From the NCBI GenBank assembly GCA_034114085.1, contig JAXEWB010000045.1, positions 6,489 through 70,488 of the forward strand: a DNA stretch of 64,000 nt, read 5' to 3'. Source of the DNA: Spiro-02 sp034114085. Its GTDB lineage: Bacteria; Spirochaetota; Spirochaetia; Sphaerochaetales; Sphaerochaetaceae. A model generated the notes under the pieces. It searched no databases and was not told the DNA's origin. It saw nothing but the letters and a program-made list of their open reading frames with translations. The translations under genes and the position numbers were made by a program. Shown piece after piece: positions 8,281-16,224 of the stretch; position 1 is the stretch's first letter; each line of letters starts with the position of its first letter.

Positions 8281-8989
8281 GTCACGTGGAGCCATGCCGC
8301 TCTACCAACAGTTGAAAATGATCTTGAAAGATCAGATTGAACAAGGAGAATACCAAAATGGAGACATTCTTCCAGCGGAATCCCGGTTGATGAACCAATA
8401 TGAAGTAAGTCGGATTACAGTCCGCCAGGCCCTTGGTGATTTGACGAATGAAGGATATGTCGTCGGGAAGCCCGGGATTGGGACGGTCGTGGTCTTTGAG
8501 AAGATCAACGAGAGGCTCAAATCAATCAAAAGTTTTTCAGAAGAAATGGCCCAACATGGCATAATCATGTCTACGGAATTATGTGAAATGTCCATGATTT
8601 CTGCAAACAAGCTTATCGCGACAAAATTATGTATCGATGAAGAATCATCCTGTTTCCATCTTGTCAGGATCCGCAGTGCGAAAGGCTTGCCTATGGTCTA
8701 TTCCCACACATATATCCCATCGAGCTGGAATCTCCCTCTTGATGCATCCTTATATCGTGATTCTTTATACAAATATCTGACTGACACGATGGGAATCGTC
8801 GTGGCGAAGGCAACGGATACATTGGAGGCGGTCCTCGCGGAAGAAGATATATCCAGGTGCCTCAAAATAGAGGAGGGGATGCCGGTTTTCAAGAGAAGCC
8901 GTGCAAGCGTCGACCCGACAGGACGACCGATTGAATTTACAATCTGTTATTACCCTGGGGATAAATATAAATACTCTGTAGAACTATAG
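8270..8989 (+). CDS. GntR/HutC-family transcriptional regulator with UTRA domain
   Basis: This 239-residue DNA-binding protein has an N-terminal winged helix (LYQQLKMILKDQIEQGEY...PAESRLMNQYEVSRITVRQAL, residues 11-55) typical of GntR. A UTRA ligand-binding domain follows (about residues 85-235), ending with RPIEFTICYYPGDKYKYSVEL, the usual UTRA C-terminus. UTRA regulators usually sense sugar phosphates or related metabolites. GGAGG precedes the ATG, which lies inside the end of the ROK gene, so translation is coupled. It probably regulates its own operon through the palindromes at 1783-1830. A second UTRA regulator is encoded at 47137-47889. Confidence 0.92.
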   Translation: MLNRSRGAMPLYQQLKMILKDQIEQGEYQNGDILPAESRLMNQYEVSRITVRQALGDLTNEGYVVGKPGIGTVVVFEKINERLKSIKSFSEEMAQHGIIMSTELCEMSMISANKLIATKLCIDEESSCFHLVRIRSAKGLPMVYSHTYIPSSWNLPLDASLYRDSLYKYLTDTMGIVVAKATDTLEAVLAEEDISRCLKIEEGMPVFKRSRASVDPTGRPIEFTICYYPGDKYKYSVEL

Positions 8990-8997
8990 GAATTCAA

Positions 8998-10740
8998 ATG
9001 TACCACTATCATAGTTACCATAACTATGACCTGAAACCAATGACAAAGGTTGCAGGCCATGATGATGCTGTCCTTGCAGGATATGCAAGGATCACTGAAG
9101 AAATCATGTCAGTTTGTTCAGGCAGGAATAAGTCTGTCATTGCATGTGATGTATATCCATCTGTCAATGTCCATGCAATCGCAAATGGACTCGCAGGGTT
9201 GCATCCAGCCTTGACTCTCTATTCCGACGATTGCCTCTTGAGCCAATCCCAACTGGATGAAGTGTTCAGAGACTCGCTTTCAGAAGATCGGGTGTTTGGC
9301 TATATGACTTCAAAGACACTCTCTGATTGCTTTGACAAGATGCGCGTGGAATATCTGAATCGTCTTGTTGATGCATTGGACGCTGGTTTCATATTGGTCA
9401 TCGGAACCGGCGCCTCTTCATTGGTCAAGCCAGACCTGGTTCTTTATTTTGACATCAACCGGTGGAACATCCAGCTTCAATATCGGGAGGGGGGGAGCAA
9501 TTGGCTGTGGGAAAACCCTTCTGCACCGGTTCTGGAGAAATATAAGCGAGGCTTCTTCATTGAATGGCGGCTTGCTGACCGTGACAAAGACCGGATTTTT
9601 GCGACATCTGATTATTTTGTTGATGCAAATGATAGTTCCAATCCAAAGATGATGGGACGTAATGCATTCATGGATGGGTTGCGGCAGGCTGTACATATGC
9701 CGCTGCGCATGCAGCCATATTTCGATCCGGGTGTCTGGGGTGGCCAATGGATGAAGCACACGTTCTCCCTCGACCCGACGAAGGAAAACTATGCATGGAG
9801 CTTTGATGGTGTTCCGGAAGAAAATAGCATCAATCTATCATATGGAACTGAATATGCATCATTTCCGATGATGGATGTCATTCTCGCGTATCCTGAAGCG
9901 TTGCTTGGACATCGGAACTTAGCCCGGTTCGGCAGAGAATTCCCGATTCGCTTTGATCTGCTAGATACTATGGATGGACAGAATCTGTCATTGCAAGTAC
10001 ATCCGTTGACAGAATACATACAGCATACATTCGGGATGCATTATACACAGGATGAAAGTTATTATATCCTCGATGCGAAAGAGGGTGCCTATGTCTACAT
10101 CGGGCTCAAGGATGGGGTTGATCCGGCACAGATGGAGGAAGCCCTCAGACGCGCCCAACGTGGAGAGTCATCCTTTGATGCTGATGCGTATATCAACAAA
10201 GTGCCGGTCCATACCCATGACCATATCCTGATTCCTGCGGGGACTGTCCATTGTTCCGGTGCCGATACCATGGTTTTGGAAATCAGTGCTACCCCATATA
10301 TCTTCACTTTCAAGTTATGGGATTGGAACCGGGTGGGACTGGATGGCATTCCGCGTCCGACTCATTTGGAGCATGGAATGCGCAACATCCAATGGGACCG
10401 GACGACAAAATGGGTCCAAAATCAGCTGGTCCACCAGGAACAGGAGCTTCTGCATACCGACAATGTCCATGTTGAGCGGACTGGATTGCATGAATGGGAG
10501 TTCATCGAGACACGACGCTATTCCGTACATGGGTCATATCGGGTTGAAATGAGTGACAGCATGGATGTGTTGAATCTGGTTGAAGGATCACATGCATGGA
10601 TCACAAGTCCTGATGATGCATTCGGACCGTTTGAACTGCATTATGCTGAAACAGTCATCATCCCATCCTGTGTCCGCCGGTATTGCATTGAATCCACATC
10701 GCAAGAAGTGAAACTGATTGTCGCTTCTGTCCGGAATTGA
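8998..10740 (+). CDS. Class I mannose-6-phosphate isomerase-like protein with kinase-like N-terminal domain
   Basis: This 580-residue protein has two parts. Residues about 240-580 form a class I phosphomannose isomerase: SLQVHP supplies the Q/H metal ligands, DESYYIL the glutamate, and PAGTVHCSG the third histidine. Residues 1-235 resemble a nucleoside-kinase-like fold (SVIACDVYPSVNVHAIANGL, then FILVIGTGASSLVKPDLVLYFDINRW) but have no intact P-loop GxxxxGKS, so catalytic kinase activity is doubtful. Normal ManA proteins are 300-415 residues; the window has one of those at 57098-58345. It lies 8 bp after the GntR gene and shares the message. The likely job is converting mannose-6-phosphate, or a related sugar phosphate made by the ROK protein, to fructose-6-phosphate. 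Confidence 0.75.
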   Translation: MYHYHSYHNYDLKPMTKVAGHDDAVLAGYARITEEIMSVCSGRNKSVIACDVYPSVNVHAIANGLAGLHPALTLYSDDCLLSQSQLDEVFRDSLSEDRVFGYMTSKTLSDCFDKMRVEYLNRLVDALDAGFILVIGTGASSLVKPDLVLYFDINRWNIQLQYREGGSNWLWENPSAPVLEKYKRGFFIEWRLADRDKDRIFATSDYFVDANDSSNPKMMGRNAFMDGLRQAVHMPLRMQPYFDPGVWGGQWMKHTFSLDPTKENYAWSFDGVPEENSINLSYGTEYASFPMMDVILAYPEALLGHRNLARFGREFPIRFDLLDTMDGQNLSLQVHPLTEYIQHTFGMHYTQDESYYILDAKEGAYVYIGLKDGVDPAQMEEALRRAQRGESSFDADAYINKVPVHTHDHILIPAGTVHCSGADTMVLEISATPYIFTFKLWDWNRVGLDGIPRPTHLEHGMRNIQWDRTTKWVQNQLVHQEQELLHTDNVHVERTGLHEWEFIETRRYSVHGSYRVEMSDSMDVLNLVEGSHAWITSPDDAFGPFELHYAETVIIPSCVRRYCIESTSQEVKLIVASVRN

Positions 10741-10751
10741 AGGAGCCATTG

Positions 10752-12275
10752 ATGAAAAAACCGCATATAGTCTTCATCTGCACAGACCAACAGCGTGTTG
10801 ATACGTTGCGATCATATGATCTGGACACTCTATGCAAATGTCCCAATCTGGATATCCTGGCTGCACAGAGCATACGTTTCTCCAATGCATATGCATCATG
10901 TCCAGTCTGTTCTCCTGCACGATCGAGCATGCAATGTGGGCTATATCCTTCGCGCACAGGCATCGAGACGAATACATTCCAAGCTGGATGCCGGACACAT
11001 GAAATCGCGGATGCTCCATATCTTTTGTCTCGCCGGTTGAGTCGTTGTGGATATGCTGTCGGCTATACCGGGAAATGGCATCTGGGAGTTGGTGTCGACA
11101 AAACATCAGCGGAAGGTGTCGGCCTGGTCCAGGCTTGGAAGGAACAGCATGATATGTCAGTCGTTCCATATCTGGACTATGGAACAATGCCCACGGATGT
11201 GGGATATATCGGTGATGACTTTCCAGGCCATGGCAATGGAGGATGGAAATATCCCCAATTCCTCGAATATCTGCAGAATGCAGGCCGGAGCCTTGTTATG
11301 GAGGATACGACACCTCCAAAGTTGGAAGGGGACCATACGACATTCGGTGAAATCCGAAGCGGTGAGGAGAGCACTGTCGAATACTTTTTGGTCGACCGTG
11401 CCATCGCATTGACAAAAGAGATGTTGGATTCCGGCAAGCCTCTCTATATGAACCTCAATTTTTGGGGTCCGCATGAACCGTTCTATGCTCCCACTGAATA
11501 TCTAGATATATATCGAAATATGTCCATTCCTCCCTGGAAGAGCTTTGGTGAGGATCCGAGCATCCAGCCCCAGATACTGAACTTGATCCGAAAGCCTGAA
11601 GCATCATGGGATTTCTTTGAAGAATCATTACGCCATTATTATGCCTGCATGACGCTGATTGATGCACAGGTGGGAAGATATCTTGCGTTCCTCAAGGATG
11701 CAGGAATCTATGATGACACAATGATCATATTCAGTTCGGACCACGGCGATTACCAAGGGGCGCATGGTAAATTGGAAAACAAAGGATATGGGTTGTATGA
11801 TGAGACGGCAAAAATCCCCTTGTTGATCAAACCCGCCTCACCTGATCCGAAATGTATGGAGCAACCGGCATTGGTAGGCACATGTGATATATATGCGACA
11901 ATCCTCAAAGCTGCCTGCTATACTGATGATGATGGTTTCGGATATGGGGATGGACGGCCATTGAATGGGTTCTTTGATTCTGGTGACCAGCCATGGCAGA
12001 ATGTAATTGTCACTGAAGCAACAGGAGTGTTTCCAATCATTGAGACCCAGCGTATGTATCGCAAAGGGACATACAAGTATATATTCTTCAGTTCTGGACG
12101 GGAACAACTCTTTGATATGGAATCGGATCCAGATGAATTGAATGACCTGAGTTCTTCAGAGGTTGTTCTGCTTGGAGAAATGCGTCATTCGTTTGCATGT
12201 TGGCTGAAACCAAAGATGCCACATTTCTATGCATTCTATTGCAAATATTGGAGCATTGAAGAATGGAATAGATGA
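10752..12275 (+). CDS. Sulfatase (formylglycine-dependent, alkaline phosphatase superfamily)
   Basis: This 507-residue enzyme probably removes sulfate esters from the imported glycan. FICTDQQR (metal-binding D12) and the CSPAR signature (C53 to R57), where cysteine is matured to formylglycine, are both present. They are followed by GYTGKWHLG (catalytic lysine/histidine) and SSDHGDYQGAHGKLENKG (metal-binding DH and lysine). No signal peptide is visible, which agrees with a cytoplasmic GH38 partner: desulfation would occur after uptake. The frame also has a TTG 15 bases earlier, but AAGGAG lies 6 bases before ATG 10752, so that start is chosen. It is the last clear gene of the operon. No maturase (anSME/FGE) is visible in the window. 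Confidence 0.9.
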   Translation: MKKPHIVFICTDQQRVDTLRSYDLDTLCKCPNLDILAAQSIRFSNAYASCPVCSPARSSMQCGLYPSRTGIETNTFQAGCRTHEIADAPYLLSRRLSRCGYAVGYTGKWHLGVGVDKTSAEGVGLVQAWKEQHDMSVVPYLDYGTMPTDVGYIGDDFPGHGNGGWKYPQFLEYLQNAGRSLVMEDTTPPKLEGDHTTFGEIRSGEESTVEYFLVDRAIALTKEMLDSGKPLYMNLNFWGPHEPFYAPTEYLDIYRNMSIPPWKSFGEDPSIQPQILNLIRKPEASWDFFEESLRHYYACMTLIDAQVGRYLAFLKDAGIYDDTMIIFSSDHGDYQGAHGKLENKGYGLYDETAKIPLLIKPASPDPKCMEQPALVGTCDIYATILKAACYTDDDGFGYGDGRPLNGFFDSGDQPWQNVIVTEATGVFPIIETQRMYRKGTYKYIFFSSGREQLFDMESDPDELNDLSSSEVVLLGEMRHSFACWLKPKMPHFYAFYCKYWSIEEWNR

Positions 12276-12451
12276 ACTGGGCACCGAATGCATTGATGAA
12301 CCGTCCGGCAGGTGAGGGATGTACCAAGACCATTGGTTGGAACTATCTTCGATTCCTGCCGACATATGGATCATCGTATGCAACTGAATGCACAGCAAGA
12401 CCTCGGATGCATCTGACATGCGGGATATTGCTTCCTGGCACCATCGGACGA

Positions 12452-12893
12452 TCATGTGAAGAGGATGCCATGTCTCTCGGACCGTCTAATGAGCACGACA
12501 GCGACCAACAGTACAATTGCTTCGTATATCGCAAAGGCATACCAGACCATCTCACTTCCAAAGAGACGTGGAATAGCCAGAATCATGATTGTATTCATGA
12601 TGAAAGACCGAAGGACATTGATGATATCCGCCTTCCTGATCATTTCTTCCGAAACGAATGGCGACGACAGTGACGCCACCAATGGTCGTCAACTGGAACA
12701 GTGCATTCACAATCATGACAAACGGCATCATGAGGTTGACGGCCCCCAATGCATTGGTGCCGACACCTCTTCCAACGAAAATGCCATCAATGATGGTGAA
12801 AAGAAAGAAACTGATGCTTCCCAACATCGTCGGGACGACATATTTCAGAAGATTGTTTGTTCGTGTGCTATGCATGGTCCACCTCATCCTCAT
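12452..12893 (-). pseudogene. Internally deleted MATE efflux pump remnant
   Basis: On the minus strand an N-terminal MATE fragment starts at ATG 12893 or 12875. It reads YVVPTMLGSISFFLFTIIDG with GVGTNALGAVNLMMPF, typical of the first MATE helices, and runs to about 12660. In another frame, from about 12660 to the stop at 12452, comes what looks like the C-terminus of the same family (SFIMNTIMILAIPRLFG, then IYEAIVLLVAVVLIRRSERHG). Roughly 300 residues are missing between them and the frame changes near SEEMIRKA, so the gene is dead. An intact MATE gene lies at 17953-19326. Plus-strand ORFs over this area look like shadows. The 176 bp between the sulfatase and this remnant hold no recognisable gene. 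Confidence 0.75.
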
Positions 12894-13153
12894 GCATCGT
12901 GCATAATGCGGCTTCCTTGATGCTGATGTTGGATGCATTGATTCACAGGTTTCGCTTTCCCCACTTCCCGTCAGCATGGAAGTTGGAACAGGCGAAGCAC
13001 TCCTGGTCGAATGCCACGCTCTTGTGTGTCAATCTCAGGTTCAGGCAAGCCTCTGGGTGAACTTTCCAAGTATTTTTGCCATATCAGTGATGAAGTGGCA
13101 CTGCAAGCTCAACGGACAGGAGCCGCTTCCTTTCATTTTGCTTGCGTAACGCC

Positions 13154-13582
13154 TCAAATAACATAGTCTCCAACGTCGTACTCGTGCGCCAGGTCAGCTA
13201 CCGTGATCCCCTCGAAATATCGCAGGATCAGATCGTCAAGCCCTTTCCACATGGACAGCGTTCTGCAAGTCGCCGCACGCGGGCATGGACGGCTTCCCGG
13301 TGCAAGGCATGCTACGGCGGAGAGTGTACCTTCTGTCAGTAGCAGTATGTCACTGACGCGATAAGACGAAGCGGGCTGGTTCAACCGGTAGCCGCCGCCC
13401 TTTCCATGAAGACCATCGACCATGCCAGCCTTGGACAGGATTGCCATGATTCCTTCCATGTATTTTTGGGATATGCCTTGGCGTCGGGCTATTTCCTTCA
13501 GCGGAATGCGCTGTCCATTGGCATGTTCGGCTAAATCAATCATGACCCGGATGGCGTACCGTCCCTTTGTTGATACCAGCAT
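13154..13582 (-). CDS. Rrf2-family transcriptional regulator with cysteine cluster
   Basis: This 142-residue winged-helix regulator begins MLVSTKGRYAIRVMIDLAEH, the standard Rrf2 start, and continues with the recognition region KEIARRQGISQKYMEGIM and the wing GLHGKGGGYRL. Cysteines at 92, 100 and 106 match the position of the Fe-S-binding cysteines of IscR-type members (spacing 7 and 5 residues). It may therefore sense iron-sulfur or redox status rather than act as a cysteine-free CymR type. GGGGGAGGAG precedes the ATG. It lies 84 bp downstream of cysK on the same strand and is probably co-transcribed, so control of cysteine synthesis is likely. The 12978-13153 stretch beyond it holds only very short Cys-containing minus-strand ORFs that I could not identify. 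Confidence 0.92.
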   Translation of the reverse strand: MLVSTKGRYAIRVMIDLAEHANGQRIPLKEIARRQGISQKYMEGIMAILSKAGMVDGLHGKGGGYRLNQPASSYRVSDILLLTEGTLSAVACLAPGSRPCPRAATCRTLSMWKGLDDLILRYFEGITVADLAHEYDVGDYVI

Positions 13583-13666
13583 CGTGTCTCCTCCCCCCTT
13601 TTTGCATAGGCATGGCCACCCGATAGCAGTCCTGGGCGCTTCCGAGTGGCCATGGATTGGTTTTGT

Positions 13667-14599
13667 CTATTCCGCGAAAAGGGGGGTGGACAAATACCGG
13701 TCGCCCGTATCGGGGAGCAGTACGACGATGGTCTTGCCCGCGTTCTCCGGCCTTTTCGCAACCTTGATGGCTACGCTGACTGCCGCCCCTGATGAGATTC
13801 CCACCAGAATGCCTTCGCTCTTGCCGATACGACGTGTTGTGTCGAACGCCTCATCGGTCGTTACAGTTTGGATTTCATCATAGACGCCCGTATCCAGTAC
13901 TGTGGGAACGAAACCTGCGCCGATACCTTGGATTTTATGCGGCCCCGGTTTTCCCCCAGAGAGGACGGGGGAGTCGGACGGCTCGACTGCGATGACCTGT
14001 ATGTCGGGATTTCGTTCCTTGAGGTATTTCCCGACGCCCGAGACAGTGCCGCCAGTACCGACCCCCGCAATGAAAATATCAACTGTGCCATCCGTATCGT
14101 TCCAAATTTCCGGACCTGTCGTCTCATAGTGGGTCTTGGGGTTTGCACTGTTGGTAAACTGGCTTGGAATGAAGGAATGGGGAATCGTGCTTGCAAGCTC
14201 CTCAGCCTTTGCGATAGCTCCCTTCATTCCTTTGGAACCTTCAGACAAAACTAGTTCGGCGCCATAGGCCTTCATCAATTGCCGTCTCTCGACCGACATG
14301 GTTTCCGGCATTACAATGATGGTTCGGTATCCTTTTGCCGCTGCGATAGATGCGAGGCCAATGCCCGTATTGCCTGAAGTCGGTTCGATGATCACGGAAT
14401 CCCGTGACAGCCTGCCGTTTTTCTCGGCATCTTCAATCATCGCTTTTGCAATGCGATCCTTGACCGAGCCCGCCGGGTTGAGATATTCAAGCTTGACGAT
14501 GATATGGGCATCCAGCCCATCGTCTCGCTCGATATGTGTCAGTTCCAGCAATGGTGTGTTGCCGACAAGTTCGTCGGCGGAAGAATGGATTCGTGCCAT
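13667..14599 (-). CDS. cysK: Cysteine synthase A (O-acetylserine sulfhydrylase)
   Basis: This 310-residue PLP enzyme makes cysteine from O-acetylserine and sulfide in the cytoplasm. ELVGNTPLLEL and LEYLNPAGSVKDRIA contain the Schiff-base lysine; EPTSGNTGIG is the substrate-binding asparagine loop, GVGTGGTVSG binds the PLP phosphate, and GISSGAA supplies the serine that contacts the pyridine ring. The frame is open upstream to 14767, but ATG 14599 is preceded by GAGAAGGAGT and gives the normal CysK N-terminus. Upstream is a consensus promoter with an inverted repeat (14796-14854) and a possibly structured leader. The Rrf2 gene follows and is the likely regulator. No serine acetyltransferase gene is in view. 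Confidence 0.96.
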   Translation of the reverse strand: MARIHSSADELVGNTPLLELTHIERDDGLDAHIIVKLEYLNPAGSVKDRIAKAMIEDAEKNGRLSRDSVIIEPTSGNTGIGLASIAAAKGYRTIIVMPETMSVERRQLMKAYGAELVLSEGSKGMKGAIAKAEELASTIPHSFIPSQFTNSANPKTHYETTGPEIWNDTDGTVDIFIAGVGTGGTVSGVGKYLKERNPDIQVIAVEPSDSPVLSGGKPGPHKIQGIGAGFVPTVLDTGVYDEIQTVTTDEAFDTTRRIGKSEGILVGISSGAAVSVAIKVAKRPENAGKTIVVLLPDTGDRYLSTPLFAE

Positions 14600-14715
14600 A
14601 ATGATACTCCTTCTCACTTTGTACGGATGATACCGACATCCCGAATCTCGAACGGTGTCGTTTGATATATATAATGATTCAACCAGCGGGTGAACAACAG
14701 GTTCGCATGACTGCG

Positions 14716-14740
14716 CCATGTGACGGATGGTCGCACATGG
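14716..14740 (-). promoter_or_regulatory. Hairpin in the cysK leader
   Basis: In the roughly 220-nt untranslated leader of cysK, arms CCATGTG/CACATGG form a 7-bp stem. A smaller CGCA/TGCG hairpin lies beside it, and a CAGG/CCTG pair could close both into a branched fold. I could not match it to a known riboswitch or T-box; no anti-terminator or T-box motif is seen. Confidence 0.35.
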
Positions 14741-14795
14741 GTTCAATCCTGCAATTCTCTCTGACAAGCCGTGGATATATGAATGACATTTTATG

Positions 14796-14854
14796 CCTAC
14801 CTATATACATAGTCTGTTGGTAGGTAATATATGGGGAATCAATAATCATGTCAA
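14796..14854 (-). promoter_or_regulatory. cysK: cysK promoter with overlapping inverted repeat
   Basis: On the minus strand TTGACA (complement of 14849-14854) and TATATT (complement of 14826-14831) are spaced by exactly 17 bp. Immediately downstream lie CCTACC and GGTAGG arms (14796-14801 and 14819-14824) around the expected transcription start, a good place for a repressor such as the Rrf2 protein encoded in this operon. Confidence 0.75.
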
Positions 14855-15060
14855 TAGAGAATCAAAGGACGCTGGTTTAAATTTGGATTTTCCGGATTAT
14901 GGATGATATATGGAATAAATCCTCTGCGAGAGCGGTCTGTCGCCGATGGGGGAATGCATGATGAATGGAATGGAGTCTGTGTGCTATTGTGTATTGACTT
15001 TGGGGATAGACCAGAAAAGGGCGAGGGGCTTGCTTCCCTGCTCGCTTTTACTATGAGAAC

Positions 15061-15109
15061 TTTGATGCTACATTCGCATCAAATGAAAAAACGGTCAAAT
15101 TATTGACCG
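15061..15109. promoter_or_regulatory. Two inverted repeats upstream of the esterase gene
   Basis: TTTGATG/CATCAAA (15061-15083) and CGGTCAA/TTGACCG (15092-15109, 4-base loop) lie in the 300-bp gap between the cysK promoter and the alpha/beta hydrolase. A TATAAT occurs at about 15120-15127. These could be operators or a weak terminator; no gene is seen in 14860-15148. Confidence 0.35.
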
Positions 15110-15154
15110 GCACATTCGAATTATAATCTAATTTGAATACAGTAGGAGATGCAC

Positions 15155-16147
15155 ATGCATATTGCACGACAGATGATCAATCCTGAACTACGTGCGAGGG
15201 GAACCCTAATCAGATTTTTCTGGCCCTCCTTTTCCCTCCGCAAGTTCCGTTTTTGCAATGCCGTGCTAGACAAGTTCGGCAAAGACCATGCATTTTCCAA
15301 GAGCTTTTCCTACGAACAAGTATATATTCCTCGCAACGATGGTTCCTTGCTGCGGCTGTGCGTCTACACTCCGAAGAACGCTATCCCGGAACGACGGCAC
15401 ACCCCCGTACCCGGCCTGCTCTGGCTTCATGGCGGAGGATATGCGATTGGAATTCCTGAACAGGACTATCTATTCATTGAACGGTTCATCGAGGCTTCGG
15501 ACTGTGTAGTCGTCTCGCCCGACTATACTCGGTCGGTGGACGCCCCATATCCCGCCGCATTGGACGACTGCTATCTTGCCCTGCGATGGCTGAAAGAACA
15601 TTGGATAGACTATGGCGTCCGTTCCGACCAGTTGTTTGTCGGTGGCGATAGTGCGGGAGGAGGGCTTGCCGCCGCGTTGTGTCTGTACGCACGTGACAAG
15701 GGCGAGATCTCCATAGCATTCCAGATGCCGTTATATCCTATGCTGGACGACAGGCCGACTGGTTCCTCGTTGAGCAATGACGCGCCAGTCTGGAACACTG
15801 TCTCGAATGACCTCGCATGGAAACTGTACCTGGGGGAACTGTTCGGGACTGAACATGTGCCCAAATATGCCGCTCCCGCCAGAGAGACTGACTATGCCGG
15901 TCTGCCGCCGACACTCACTTTTGTCGGGAGCGTCGAACCGTTTAGGGATGAAACGATCCAGTATGTCGAAATGCTACGGGACGCAGGAGTAGAGACTGCT
16001 TTTCAGGTGTACGACGGTTGTTTCCATGCGTTTGAGTTGGTCGGGCGCAGGACCGACATCGGGCGACAGGCGATAGAATTCCTGATATCCGGCTTCAAGC
16101 ATGCCGTCGCGACGTATAGAAAGGCGCAACCAGACGGGGACACCTGA
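15155..16147 (+). CDS. Alpha/beta hydrolase of the hormone-sensitive lipase family (esterase)
   Basis: This 330-residue cytosolic enzyme probably hydrolyses short carboxyl esters. LLWLHGGGYAIG is the oxyanion-hole HGGG motif, VGGDSAGGGLAAAL holds the nucleophile serine (GDSAG), and DGCFHAFEL supplies the catalytic histidine; the acid is probably in EPFRDE. These are the family IV/HSL signatures. Two start codons are available; AGGAG abuts ATG 15149 but is 6 bases from ATG 15155, so the latter is chosen. It is a single-gene unit facing a convergent secreted-protein gene, with a GACGGCGG/CCGCCGTC hairpin (16206-16226) between them. The natural substrate is unknown. Confidence 0.9.
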   Translation: MHIARQMINPELRARGTLIRFFWPSFSLRKFRFCNAVLDKFGKDHAFSKSFSYEQVYIPRNDGSLLRLCVYTPKNAIPERRHTPVPGLLWLHGGGYAIGIPEQDYLFIERFIEASDCVVVSPDYTRSVDAPYPAALDDCYLALRWLKEHWIDYGVRSDQLFVGGDSAGGGLAAALCLYARDKGEISIAFQMPLYPMLDDRPTGSSLSNDAPVWNTVSNDLAWKLYLGELFGTEHVPKYAAPARETDYAGLPPTLTFVGSVEPFRDETIQYVEMLRDAGVETAFQVYDGCFHAFELVGRRTDIGRQAIEFLISGFKHAVATYRKAQPDGDT

Positions 16148-16224
16148 TATGCTACGTGAGAAGGCTACCATTTGCCGTCATACGGTAGAGGAAAGATATG
16201 TCGGAGACGGCGGTCATCCCGCCG

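Noticed and set aside
12272..12673. 133-codon plus-strand ORF overlapping the sulfatase stop
   Set aside because: It runs antisense through the MATE remnant, has no ribosome site of its own and does not look like a protein family.
14600..14767. N-terminal extension of cysK to 14767
   Set aside because: A strong Shine-Dalgarno precedes ATG 14599, and the extension lies in the untranslated leader and does not resemble CysK.
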